Source: Nephromyces sp. MM_2019 (lineage: Eukaryota > Apicomplexa > Aconoidasida > Nephromycida). From it: a stretch of 17,671 nt of DNA. Below the pieces are notes generated by a model. It searched no databases, was not told the DNA's origin, and saw only the letters and a list, made by a program, of their open reading frames with translations. Below, one piece after another: positions 9,531-17,671 of this stretch. Numbering within the stretch: the stretch's first letter is position 1; each line of letters opens with the position of its first letter. The stretch spans positions 1-17,671 of the forward strand of contig JADHZB010001988.1 of the NCBI GenBank assembly GCA_015657535.1. Direction: 5' to 3'. The translations under genes and the position numbers were made by a program.

Positions 9531-11091
9531 ATGGTGTGGAGAGACTGGTGGCCGTATGACCCCGAGCCTGTGAGCACTAACTCTGACCCTTACTTAGTGA
9601 GGGTTCAGAAGAACAAGGTAAGAGTGCACAGCCGGAGAATCGTACATAGATATATTCACATAGAATCATGGACAGAATCGCACACACGGAATCACACATA
9701 GAATCGCACTCATGGAAACACGCGCTGAATCACACGCACACACATGGAATCGCACACACAGAATCACACACAGAATCGCACACACGGAATTATGCGCTGA
9801 ATCAAACATGCATACACACAGAATCACGCCCAGACTCACGCACACAAGTTAAAGCTAAGATTGAGTAGTCATGGCTAGTGTCTTGATAATGGTGTAACCT
9901 AGTAGCTGCACATATAGTGAATCTGTACGAGGATGAGTATGCAGTGGGAGACAAACCAGTTTACACAGGTGACTGTACTCATGCACACAGATTTGTACAG
10001 GCGATTGTATGCGCACACCTACATTAAGTAAGTGAATGTATGCACACACAGATTTATATAAGCTGGTGTGCTTATACTTTTTAACATGGGCAAAGTTTTT
10101 TTGTGTCTATTAGCACACACACACACTCTGCAGGATATACATGTAACCTAATATTTCATGTATTTGTATGTATTGTTGTTGTTCGTGTATGTGGATGTTC
10201 TACTCACTATGTGTGGATGCTCTAGTCGCTCTTTTTGTGGATACTCTACTCACTCTGTGTGTGTCGATTTATGTCCATCAAAGTTCTTCCCTTTATATCT
10301 CATGATATCCACGCTCTGTGTGTGCGTGAGCTAGTGGCAGTCAGAAGTAGTAACTTAACCCCTGCTACTGCATTTGCTCTTCAGGTTTACTGGTGGTGCT
10401 CCTGTGGCCTCAGCGCTAAGCAGCCCTGGTGTGATGGTGCGCACCGTGGCACTCGTAAGCTTTGTATGTATGCTTCATCTCGAGTGTATGTACACTGCTG
10501 TGAGCTGCATCTTCATCTCTGATTTTTTGGTTTTCTTGTGGAGTGTATGTGCACTAGCTACTCAGGATAGCGTTGGAATGGATGTGCTGTGTATATTACA
10601 TTGATTGATGTGCTTATATCATGTGTGTGCGAAGAATTCCATTTGAAGTTGAGATGTTCGAGGGGGGGTAGGTCTTTGGAGTGAGTGTTTTGATATACAG
10701 TTTGTATTTTTTTAGTGGGTGTGTAGGTGTGCGTATGTCTGCGTGTGTGTGGGCATGTGTGTATCTATTTATGTACCTGAATCTGTGCTGGTGTGTGTTT
10801 ATCTGAAGGTGTAACTGTGTAACTATGTGTGTATATATCTGTGTATGTTTGCACATCGTTTTCTACTCTATTTCTTCTCCTTTTAACAAAGCTTTTCGCC
10901 CGGTGATGTACGTACCGCAACTGGATGGCTTGAAGATGATGTGTGGGTGTAAGATGGGAGGCAAAAGACCACTCTGTAACGGCAATCACATATGGGTGAA
11001 GGCTAATCATAACACACCGAAGGCAGCTGCTGCAACGTTTGGACTGATGTTTTGCTTTAGTGTTATGTTCAGTTGGATATGCCATCCTTAA
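9531..11091 (+). CDS. Dual CDGSH iron-sulfur domain protein (CISD3-like) with hydrophobic tail, complete, three exons
   Basis: Exons are 9531-9617, 10385-10454 and 10892-11091 (357 nt, 118 residues). Donors are AAG|GTAAGA and ACTC|GTAAGC; acceptors are TTGCTCTTCAG| and TTTTAACAAAG|. Phases (0, then 1) agree. The first CDGSH domain, YWWCSCGLSAKQPWCDGAH, matches the family consensus exactly: C34, C36, C45 and H49 would bind a 2Fe-2S cluster. The second, CGCKMGGKRPLCNGNH, keeps C70, C72, C81 and H85 but has Asn for Asp (N82) and lacks the usual Ser/Thr (G75). HRGTPFRPV between them is typical of two-domain, CISD3-type members, which act in mitochondria in Fe-S and redox balance. Residues 97-116 are hydrophobic (GLMFCFSVMFSWIC) and could be a membrane anchor, unlike soluble CISD3. 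An in-frame TGA at 9480-9482 bounds the start. Upstream codons CVFRQLSSVFK look presequence-like, so an alternative upstream start by splicing is possible. Confidence 0.88.
9655..9845 (+). repeat. Degenerate GAATCACACA array, right arm of an inverted pair
   Basis: About a dozen GAATC or GAATT units alternating with CACACA, for example GGAATCGCACACACAGAATC, lie just inside intron 1 of the CDGSH gene. They are the inverted counterpart of the array at 8925-9115. Confidence 0.65.
10483..10496. repeat. AGTGTATGTACACT palindrome in CDGSH intron 2
   Basis: Arms AGTGTA/TACACT with centre TG, 29 bp after the 5' splice site. A one-mismatch copy follows at 10543-10554. Confidence 0.75.
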
Positions 11092-11748
11092 GAGCTACAG
11101 AAAGCAGTAAGAATACCAAGAAAACGATAAATTTACTCGCCACACTGAGTTTATCTTCATCTTCTTCATCCTCCTCCCGCTTCATCTTTGTGTTAAATCC
11201 CCACCCCTCCCCCTCTCCTGTTTCGTCTTCTACTTTCCGTCCTTTTGATGTTTTTTTCGCATTTTTCTCCTCTTTTCCTTCCATTTTGCCTTAAATTCCT
11301 CTGATTTTGAGTTTTCTCTGTCACTTCCTCCTCTTCTCTGCTCTTCTTTCCTTTTATCACACATAACTCAGCCTTTGGTTCTTCGTTAGAACGCAGGTCA
11401 ACTCTCTGTCTCCTAGGCGATATGCACACACGATATCCTCCCCATCCTTTCACCCTCAAGAGTAACTTGCACGTGTTACAACCATACACAGGCACAGGTA
11501 TAAGCGGATTCTCACACACATACACACCCACCCACATACCTACACACCCCCTCACACATCCCTCCCCCCCACATACCTACACACCCCCCTCCTTCCTCCC
11601 ACAATTGTAAGCGGAATCGCGCACAACTTTGCCGGGATCTCTAGTGGATGTACGTACACCTCAAATTACCCGACTAATGCCTAAGCATATGTGGAACTCC
11701 GTATTTTTCAAACGTTAAATCGCTGCCCTCAGTTTGATACTCTAAAGC
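11092..11748. other. Convergent intergenic region, left part
   Basis: This follows the CDGSH stop codon. It holds a pyrimidine-rich plus-strand stretch (11150-11350), a CACACCC-rich stretch (11510-11600) and one palindrome copy (11648-11658). No gene is supported; small ORFs here are low-complexity shadows. 3' UTR and polyadenylation signals of the CDGSH gene probably lie here, but none is clear. Confidence 0.5.
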
Positions 11749-11802
11749 TTATCTAATCTGTTGCCTGATACTTGTGAGGCTCTGGCTTAGTTGATGGGAA
11801 GG
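11749..11802 (-). CDS. Candidate extra 3'-terminal exon of the right-hand minus-strand gene
   Basis: After the C-rich tract and CACAG acceptor, the phase 0 frame reads PSHQLSQSLTSIRQQIR then TAA (11749-11751). Phase 1 reads FPSTKPEPHKYQATD then TAG. If used, the exon at 12226-12303 would have to splice out before its own stop. I favour the stop at 12226-12228 but cannot exclude this alternative. Confidence 0.22.
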   Translation of the reverse strand, partial: PSHQLSQSLTSIRQQIR

Positions 11803-12062
11803 CTGTGGGGGGTGTGTGTTGACTGGTGTGGGGGGTGGGTGGGGGTAGTTGGGTGTATAGGAGATGGAACTGATGAGTTTATGAGTAAAGATGGATGAGG
11901 GGGGGGAATCTGTATATGTGGGATGGGGGGGTAGATGTGCTTCTGAGGGTTGGTGGGGGGTAGATGAGTTTATGGGGGCAATAGGGGGGGAAATTCTGTA
12001 GTTTAACGTGGAGTGGGGGTGGTGGTAGATGAAACTTAAAGGTAGGGGGTGGGGGGAGGAGC
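11795..12062 (+). repeat. G-rich (plus) / C-rich (minus) tract with G-quadruplex motif
   Basis: G runs of three to eight recur over about 270 bp. At 11830-11853 four runs (G6, G3, G5, G3) with loops of 1, 1 and 5 nt form a canonical quadruplex motif. On the minus strand this is a pyrimidine tract ending in CCCCCCACAG| (AG at 11803-11804), closely like the end of the polymerase intron. Confidence 0.7.
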
Positions 12063-12225
12063 ATTCTACCAAATTCGCCTTTAAAAGTGGCTACCCTACG
12101 CTCCTATACATTAAGAGTCATATCGAGTCAGATGCAGGCATTATTTTCTGCTGGTCTCCCGTAGATGTGTGTGCGCGGATGGGGATTGATGAGCCTGAAT
12201 ACTGAAGAGATTATAAGGTTGAAAG

Positions 12226-13416
12226 CTATTGAGTTCCGCCACCGATCAGCAATTTTGGTGCAGATACACTTGGCAGCCTGAGGTATCCATGTTCAGATGG
12301 AGCCTGAAGTTCACACACACTCGTATCGCAACCTGTGGAACACTCAAACTAATCAATCTGGGGTGTAAGTACACCCCCTCCCCGCATATCTGTGACTGTA
12401 ATTTTCACACTCATCGCTTCATTTTTTCATGCGCACACATATGCCTCATCAATCACATCAAAATCATCTTCATAACATCGGCAGAATCGCGTCTCTGCTC
12501 TACTAGCGAAGCACTTTCAGTGCGTTGAGCCAATACACTAGAAAGGAGCTTATCGCCGAATATGAGCTGCTTATAGCTTCTGTAAACGCACTTTCTTTGC
12601 TTTACCTTAGCCTGCTCTTCAAGGGAATCAAGGGCTTTTGTTTGTGGAATACCCCCCTTTTATCGGGGGGGCTGTACATACACACCGGGGTTCTTGATGC
12701 ATTCGAAATACACATTCTCCAGGCTAGTATGACTACTCTCATCAAGCACTTCACAGTGCAGTTACACCGCAATTCATAGGCCGTAGTTACGCCCTAATCA
12801 CCAGCATATACTTCTCTGGGTGTACTTACAGCTTCCTGCACACTTCCTAGGGTGTAGTTCTCCTTCCACCCTCGAAACCTCATTGTTTATCTACACCCCC
12901 CCCAAATTTTAGATAGTGTATCTACACCGCCCTCCACAAATTTGGTGTATCTACACCGCCCTCCACAAATTTGGTGTATCTACACCCCCTTCATACTTCT
13001 CATGGTGCAACTAAACCCCCCCCAGCTTTGGTGGTGTATCTACACCCCCCTCACTTTTCATGGTGTGTCTACGCTAGACCCCGTTACTCATTGTAAACTC
13101 AAGAACCCCCCCAACGCCACCCAAGGTACTCCGCTGCACCACACACCCCTCCACCCTACTCCCTCATTCCTCGTATGCAACAACACACCCCATAGGAACT
13201 CTCGTCATTCATCAGCTAATTTTCGTGGAAACACACGCACATAGAAATCCTCGCAGCAACACACAAAGGATTTCTTCCTAACAACACACACACACCAGAT
13301 AAACCCAAGGCAATTAAAACCTCTTGCTTATAGTTTTTCACAGACATTTCAAAAGTACGACCCCTTGGAGTAGGTGTGTGTGTGTTTGTGTGTGTGTGTG
13401 TTTGTGTGTGTGTGTT

Positions 13417-13462
<46 letters not shown>

Positions 13463-14364
13463 AAGATAATCCCAGTTTCCCTCTCAAGCACATGCGTGTG
13501 TGCGGAGATAGCCAAAACTACTCTCCAGACACTAAAATAAGGGGCTGGAAGACAGTTATCGCAGAGAGGTTTAGCAGCATAAAATTTCTCAGCAATTTCA
13601 GTAGCTCTTCACAGCATTCTATAGGAGGAATGAAACGAAAGCCATTCGCCTTGAGAGAGCTAAAGAGCCTTAGCTAGAGAGGAGGGGTGTACATACACTC
13701 GCTTGTGCGTGTAGATCATGCTAGGTTACCGTTCTTTTGCAGTGCCAGCCGCCTACTCCTGAAAGAAAAGCGGAAAATTTTGATGCTAAGATCAGCATGT
13801 GTGTCAGATACGCTGCGTGTGCGCAAAACTTTGAAAACAAAGACTGCAATGAGCTTGGCATTGAAAGAACGGCACAAGCAGGGGAGAGGGTAAGCGGGAA
13901 AGATAGTATGCACCCACGCACAGAGCTAGCGTCAAGGCTTGAAGCAGAAAGTAGATGCGAAGAGAGCGTAGACATAAGAGAAAAAGCAATTTGTGGGGAA
14001 GATTAGGTGGAAATCGAGTGTATATACACTCAAATGCTGAGGAACGGTGTGTGCATTAGCTGTGAGCAAATTATGATGAACTAATCCTCAAAGTCTTCCT
14101 GCCACGCGATATTACATCGGTAAGCTTGATTATACTGTGAATGATAAGCAAACAGACAGCGAACAAAACGAGCTCAATAATATACTGGAGGGAGAGCGTT
14201 AGCTCAGTGAAATGCACACGAACATACACAGGCAGACACACACACACCCAGGCAGGGACACAACGTTAAATAGAGAGATACGTACACACAGATATACGCA
14301 CACTAATACACAAACACAAAAACATACACGCAAAAAAAGCATGGTAGCACACACACACACACAC

Positions 14365-14417
<53 letters not shown>

Positions 14418-15065
14418 GGAGGTCGCTCCTTCTGCGCATAGTCTTAATGAAGCATCAACAAAGAGCAGAACGAATATGATTCAATGTATGTACACTACTA
14501 AACCTACAGACAGGAGCGGAAGACCTACACACACACAAACCTTTTTCCAATCTCCTTGGCAATTTTTAAACAGGCACTCCCATGGCCATCATACTCGCTC
14601 GTGTTCTGGACAACACACAGAGCACACACGTGATACACACACAAGGCATAATCAGGAGCCAAGTAAGTCACGAGACAGCAGCCATGCAGTTGGGGAGCAT
14701 GCAGCAACAACGAAAAGTGAAGAATAATCAAATAAAAGAAGAGAGATGCAACAGCACACACAGACTGAAGTAAATCCCACACGATAGCAATGCTCTGCCA
14801 CACAAACATTCATAGCAATTCGTTTTCACACACACACACACATATGCGCTATAACACATTCCAATACATAAAGACCAGCATATTTCAACACATAGAGACT
14901 ATGAAACATTTCAACCCACAGATAGGCGATAACACCTCTGAACACACACACATCCACAAGAACTCGAGCACCTCAACAAATCAGCAATCTTCAAACAAGG
15001 AGTGCATCCATCTACTACATACTAATATCAGGCTAACTGCACGAGGTCCTCAGTGTCTGTAGGGT

Positions 15066-15096
<31 letters not shown>

Positions 15097-17218
15097 ACCA
15101 ACCTGATAGTCTTCCAGAGCTGACACTGGACGTAGAGCGATGTTGAGACTTGGCATTAATGCTGAACAGCACCAAGAAGGAAAGCAGAAAATAACACACA
15201 CAAAAGCGGGAGTGAACGCATATCATATATTAATCCACACACACGATACAGCTAGTAGTTTATGTACAAGCGATACAGCTCCTAACATGCCCCCACGCAT
15301 GAACATGAAGCTACGCAAACAGGCACACACATGCCGGCATGCTTACTTATGGAAACATACAAATCATTCAATAGCACACACACCAATACACTCATGCACA
15401 CACACACACACACACACTAATACACTCATGCACACACGCACACTAATACACTCATGCACACACACACACACACACCAATACACTCATGCACACACACACA
15501 CACACACCAATACACTCATGCACACACACACACACACACACGGCATTAAAGCAGAAAATTGCCTATCAATATCGACGAAATAGCGAATCTCAACACTTTA
15601 AGCCAAATAACTCCTGGAAACAGTAGAAGAAAACCTTCACTGTACATACACACCAGAAGCATACATTATATATACGCACCCACAAAGCGAACTCTACACC
15701 ATAAACACACACACACACACGTATATATATATATATTATAGACCAACCGCTTATATGATTAAGCACTACTTCTTCGTATATGTCAGCAACCACTGCGATC
15801 ACATCCTGATAACGCATAAGCATACGTATTACACGCGTGATACACACACCTAGACAAACACACACCACCCATCACCTTCAACATACACAATCCCTTCGCA
15901 GTCGCACACACACATACACCTTCTTCGCTTTCTCACACATGCACACATACAATCCCCTTCGCTTTTCCACACACACAAACCAAATCCATCACTTTCGCAA
16001 ACACATACAACACCCATCACCCCCCCACACACACACGCACCTCCCACCACTTGCACACACAGAATTTCGCGCCATACAACTTCCCACGCAACTGCCAGGT
16101 GCAGCTTCAAATTTGCAGGCACACACAAAGAACTTACGCAGATAGTATTAGAGATAGACTTGCGAGGGCCTAGAGATTGCACCTTAACTATAGAGCCGAC
16201 CAAAGAAGGTAACACCTATAATAAGCAGCAGACGATAGGTTGAGCTTGTGTGTGTGCGGGGAAGCTTCATCCAGCACTACTGCTAGGTATCTAATCTTAA
16301 ATCAACAAAGTAAGCAGATTAAAGAATGAACGCACACACACACACACACACAAGCGTATGATAACATCAACACTCGCTAAGTTATCTTGAGGTGAGCATA
16401 TCAGTTCACCATAACATGCTAACACACACTAGCTAGAAAATGCACGTATATTAGTCAGGTAGTGCGCACACATCAGCGACGTATTACGCACAAATCAGCC
16501 AGATAATGCACACACATCAGCCAGGCAATGCACACACGCCAGCCCGACAATACACACATACCACGCAAAAGCAACACACAGGAACTTTACCAAAAAAACA
16601 CACACAAACACCCCAGAAAGATATAGCAACTCAATAATTAGAGCACACACACATCCTATAGGCTTTACAGCTTTCAACATACTGCAAACCTGTTGAAGCT
16701 TCTCCAGGTACGCTCTCCACTCATCGGAGTCTCTTTCCTTCTCTAGAATATGGCCTGGTAAACAAACCAGTGTGTCAGATTCAGCGTGTGTGTGTGCGTG
16801 GGTTTCGTGTGTGTGTATATATGTGTGTGTGCTATCGCCTAATTTCTTCAAAGAGCAAACTACCATAGAGTAGCAAGTTGAAAAGCACACACAGAATACA
16901 AATTTTCAATCATGTAATGCTCTCAGGGAGGATGTCAGTTCTACACGCTAGAGCTAAGCTTCACACGCATTGGAAGAGAGCCCTACACACAATACACACA
17001 TATCTCAGTCCGCACACAAACCGCAATATGATGATCCTTACGAATTTTCCAGCCCTGAAAAAATGAACTCAACTAGCATATACAAAATTCAACCACACAC
17101 ACACACACACACACACACACTTACGGCATCTTCCAAAGATAGCACACCAAAATCTGCACACAGCATTAATTGCAGCCTCATCGTCTGACTCCAGTACTAA
17201 GAGGGAATACTTTATTAC
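12226..17218 (-). CDS. Multi-exon helical-repeat protein, C-terminal ~310 residues; 5' end off the right edge
   Basis: Minus-strand exons inferred from splice sites, open frames and phase: 17218-17125, 16754-16690, 16215-16138, 15805-15748, 15161-15103, 14605-14541, 14134-14082 (weak), 13758-13730 (weak), 13649-13522, 13363-13296, 12634-12477 and 12303-12226 (933 nt). All junctions are phase-compatible. Good sites include GTAAGT at 16137, GTAAGTG at 17124 and acceptors CTGCTTATTATAG, CTTCTTGGTGCTGTTCAG and GTGTTGTCCAG. Peptides include LESDDEAAINAVCRFWCAIF, LEKERDSDEWRAYLEKLQQ, DVIAVVADIYEEVVLNHIS, GHGSACLKIAKEIGK, IECCEELLKLLRNFMLLNLS and KNYKQEVLIALGLS. They look like amphipathic helices of an alpha-solenoid; DDEAA...FW and G.ACL.IA.EIG weakly recall importin-beta family repeats, but the family is not established. 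The last three exons may differ in detail, including donor choice at 12476. The end is PKLLIGGGTQ then TAG. Confidence 0.55.
12360..12377. repeat. 18-bp inverted repeat of the palindrome family
   Basis: Arms GGGGTGTA and TACACCCC are perfect around a 2-nt centre (AG). It lies in the intron before the last exon of the right-hand gene. Confidence 0.8.
12652..12690. repeat. C6-loop-G6 hairpin beside a decayed palindrome
   Basis: CCCCCC, a TTTTATC loop and a run of seven G form a hairpin, followed directly by CTGTACATACACACC. It lies just upstream (minus sense) of the exon starting at 12634. A similar pairing of C/G hairpin and palindrome is at 6053-6079. Confidence 0.6.
12820..13075 (-). repeat. 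Regular array of GTGTA-NN-TACAC palindromes inside an intron
   Basis: Nine exact or decayed copies start at 12820, 12852, 12885, 12916, 12945, 12974, 13005, 13034 and 13063, a spacing of 29-33 bp. The best units are GGTGTATCTACACC separated by C-rich spacers such as GCCCTCCACAAATTT. The array lies in the intron between exons 13363-13296 and 12634-12477. Confidence 0.75.
13376..13458 (-). repeat. Interrupted (CA)n tract before an exon
   Basis: On the sense (minus) strand this is (CA)n broken by AAA at 12-16-bp intervals, ending about 12 bp before the acceptor CTACTCCAAG of exon 13363-13296. Confidence 0.85.
13687..13698. repeat. GTGTACATACAC palindrome in an intron of the right-hand gene
   Basis: Arms GTGTA/TACAC with centre CA, between the weak exon 13758-13730 and exon 13649-13522. 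Confidence 0.75.
14016..14031. repeat. GAGTGTATATACACTC palindrome
   Basis: Perfect 16-bp palindrome in an intron of the right-hand gene, one of the longest single copies in the window. Confidence 0.85.
14351..14412 (-). repeat. (TG)n microsatellite in intron
   Basis: About 30 TG repeats on the sense strand with one interruption, in the intron between exons 14605-14541 and 14134-14082. Confidence 0.9.
15066..15102 (-). repeat. (TG)n tract directly after a 5' splice site
   Basis: The donor CAG|GTTGGTTG (from 15102) runs straight into about 15 TG repeats on the sense strand. Confidence 0.85.
15380..15541 (+). repeat. CA-rich minisatellite with CTCATG spacer
   Basis: Five units of AATACACTCATG plus (CA)n recur at 26-34 bp (CTCATG at 15391, 15425, 15451, 15483 and 15515), in an intron of the right-hand gene. 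Confidence 0.8.
16460..16562 (+). repeat. ~22-bp degenerate tandem repeat in intron
   Basis: About four units resembling CACACATCAGCCAGGCAATG recur with drift, in the intron between exons 16754-16690 and 16215-16138. Confidence 0.6.
17094..17124 (-). repeat. (TG)n tract directly after a GTAAG donor
   Basis: The donor GTAAGTG (from 17124) continues as about 13 TG repeats on the sense strand of the right-hand gene. Confidence 0.85.
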
Positions 17219-17231
17219 CTGTAGAACAGCA

Positions 17232-17671
17232 GATGCACACACAAAGACACATGCACACACAGAGGCAGATTTACACACAAAACTACATGCACACACAAAG
17301 ACACATGCACACACAGAGGCAGATTTACACACAAAACTACATGCACACACAAAGACACATGCACACACAGAGGCAGATTTACACACAAAACTACATGCAC
17401 ACACAAAGACACATGCACACACAGAGGCAGATTTACACACAAAACCACATGCACACACAAAGACACATGCACACACAGAGGCAGATTTACACACAAAACT
17501 ACATGCACACACAAAGACACATGCACACACAGAGGCAGATTTACACACAAAACTACATGCACACACAAAGACACACGCACACACAGAGGCAGATTTACAC
17601 ACAAAACTACATGCACACACAAAGACACATGCACACACAGAGGCAGATTTACACACAAAACTACATGCACA
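17232..17671 (-). repeat. 54-bp minisatellite, about eight copies, running off the right edge
   Basis: The unit contains AGGCAGATTTACACACAAAA and repeats at exactly 54 bp (AGGCAG at 17263, 17317, 17371 and onward) with only isolated substitutions. It sits in the intron 5' of exon 17218-17125 and ends close to the acceptor CTGCTGTTCTACAG. Because 54 is divisible by three, long Cys/Val-rich frames appear on the minus strand; these are taken as non-coding. Confidence 0.92.

Noticed and set aside
11193..11555. Minus-strand Glu/Lys/Arg-rich ORF
   Set aside because: It arises from a pyrimidine-rich plus strand in the convergent intergenic region, with no motif or splice context.
12820..13075. CRISPR-like array (palindromic repeats, ~15-20-bp spacers)
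   Set aside because: Eukaryotic intronic context, repeats of only 12-14 bp, and spacers that are similar to each other, so this is a tandem repeat family.
14888..15024. Minus-strand open stretch YVVDGCTPCLKIADLL as an extra exon of the right-hand gene
   Set aside because: The acceptor has no pyrimidine tract, the donor (GTGCTC) is poor, and the flanking exons 15161-15103 and 14605-14541 already join in phase without it.
17069..17670. Long minus-strand Cys/Val-rich ORFs over the right edge
   Set aside because: They are the 54-bp minisatellite read in frames that lack stops; only the segment at 17125-17218 between good splice sites looks like protein.

Overview
The window is nuclear DNA of a eukaryote with spliceosomal GT-AG introns, nuclear genes for mitochondrial proteins, many (CA)n/(TG)n tracts and very long serine-rich inserts in a protein. 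No bacterial operon, RBS, phage, CRISPR, rRNA or tRNA gene was seen. Introns of about 400-800 bp, homopolymeric Ser/Ala runs and a phage-type RNA polymerase swollen by low-complexity inserts would fit an apicomplexan (coccidian-like) or related protist. That placement is inference. The largest frame has no TGA in about 1,640 codons, so TGA is evidently a stop.

Layout. (1) Left part, minus strand: the 5' exons of a mitochondrial single-subunit (T7-like) RNA polymerase. One exon of about 4.9 kb (1672-6583, perhaps from 6640) is followed by a 427-bp intron and a second exon (919-1244). The catalytic core must lie beyond the left edge. The large exon encodes a presequence-like N-terminus, a 21-residue tandem repeat, and polymerase N-terminal-domain blocks separated by Ser-rich inserts. 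(2) 6641-9530: a divergent intergenic region with TG-rich repeats and possible 5' UTR exons. (3) 9531-11091, plus strand: a complete three-exon gene for a 118-residue protein with two CDGSH iron-sulfur domains (CISD3-like) and an unusual hydrophobic C-terminal tail. (4) 11092-12225: a convergent region with a very G-rich tract. (5) 12226-17218, minus strand: the last twelve or so short exons, rebuilt from splice sites and intron phase, of a helical-repeat protein I cannot name confidently (weakly karyopherin/HEAT-like). Its 5' end lies off the right edge, beyond a 54-bp minisatellite.

The most unusual signal is a family of short inverted repeats, GTGTA-NN-TACAC. There are about 15 exact and at least ten near copies, in introns, intergenic DNA and even inside the polymerase exon. 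They form regularly spaced arrays at 12820-13075 (about 29-33 bp) and inside a 63-bp coding tandem repeat at 6080-6370. A second pattern is long UG repeats lying directly after 5' splice sites of the right-hand gene.

Two of the three genes concern mitochondria (transcription and Fe-S chemistry). The divergent arrangement of the polymerase and CDGSH genes could allow shared control, but nothing in the sequence proves it.
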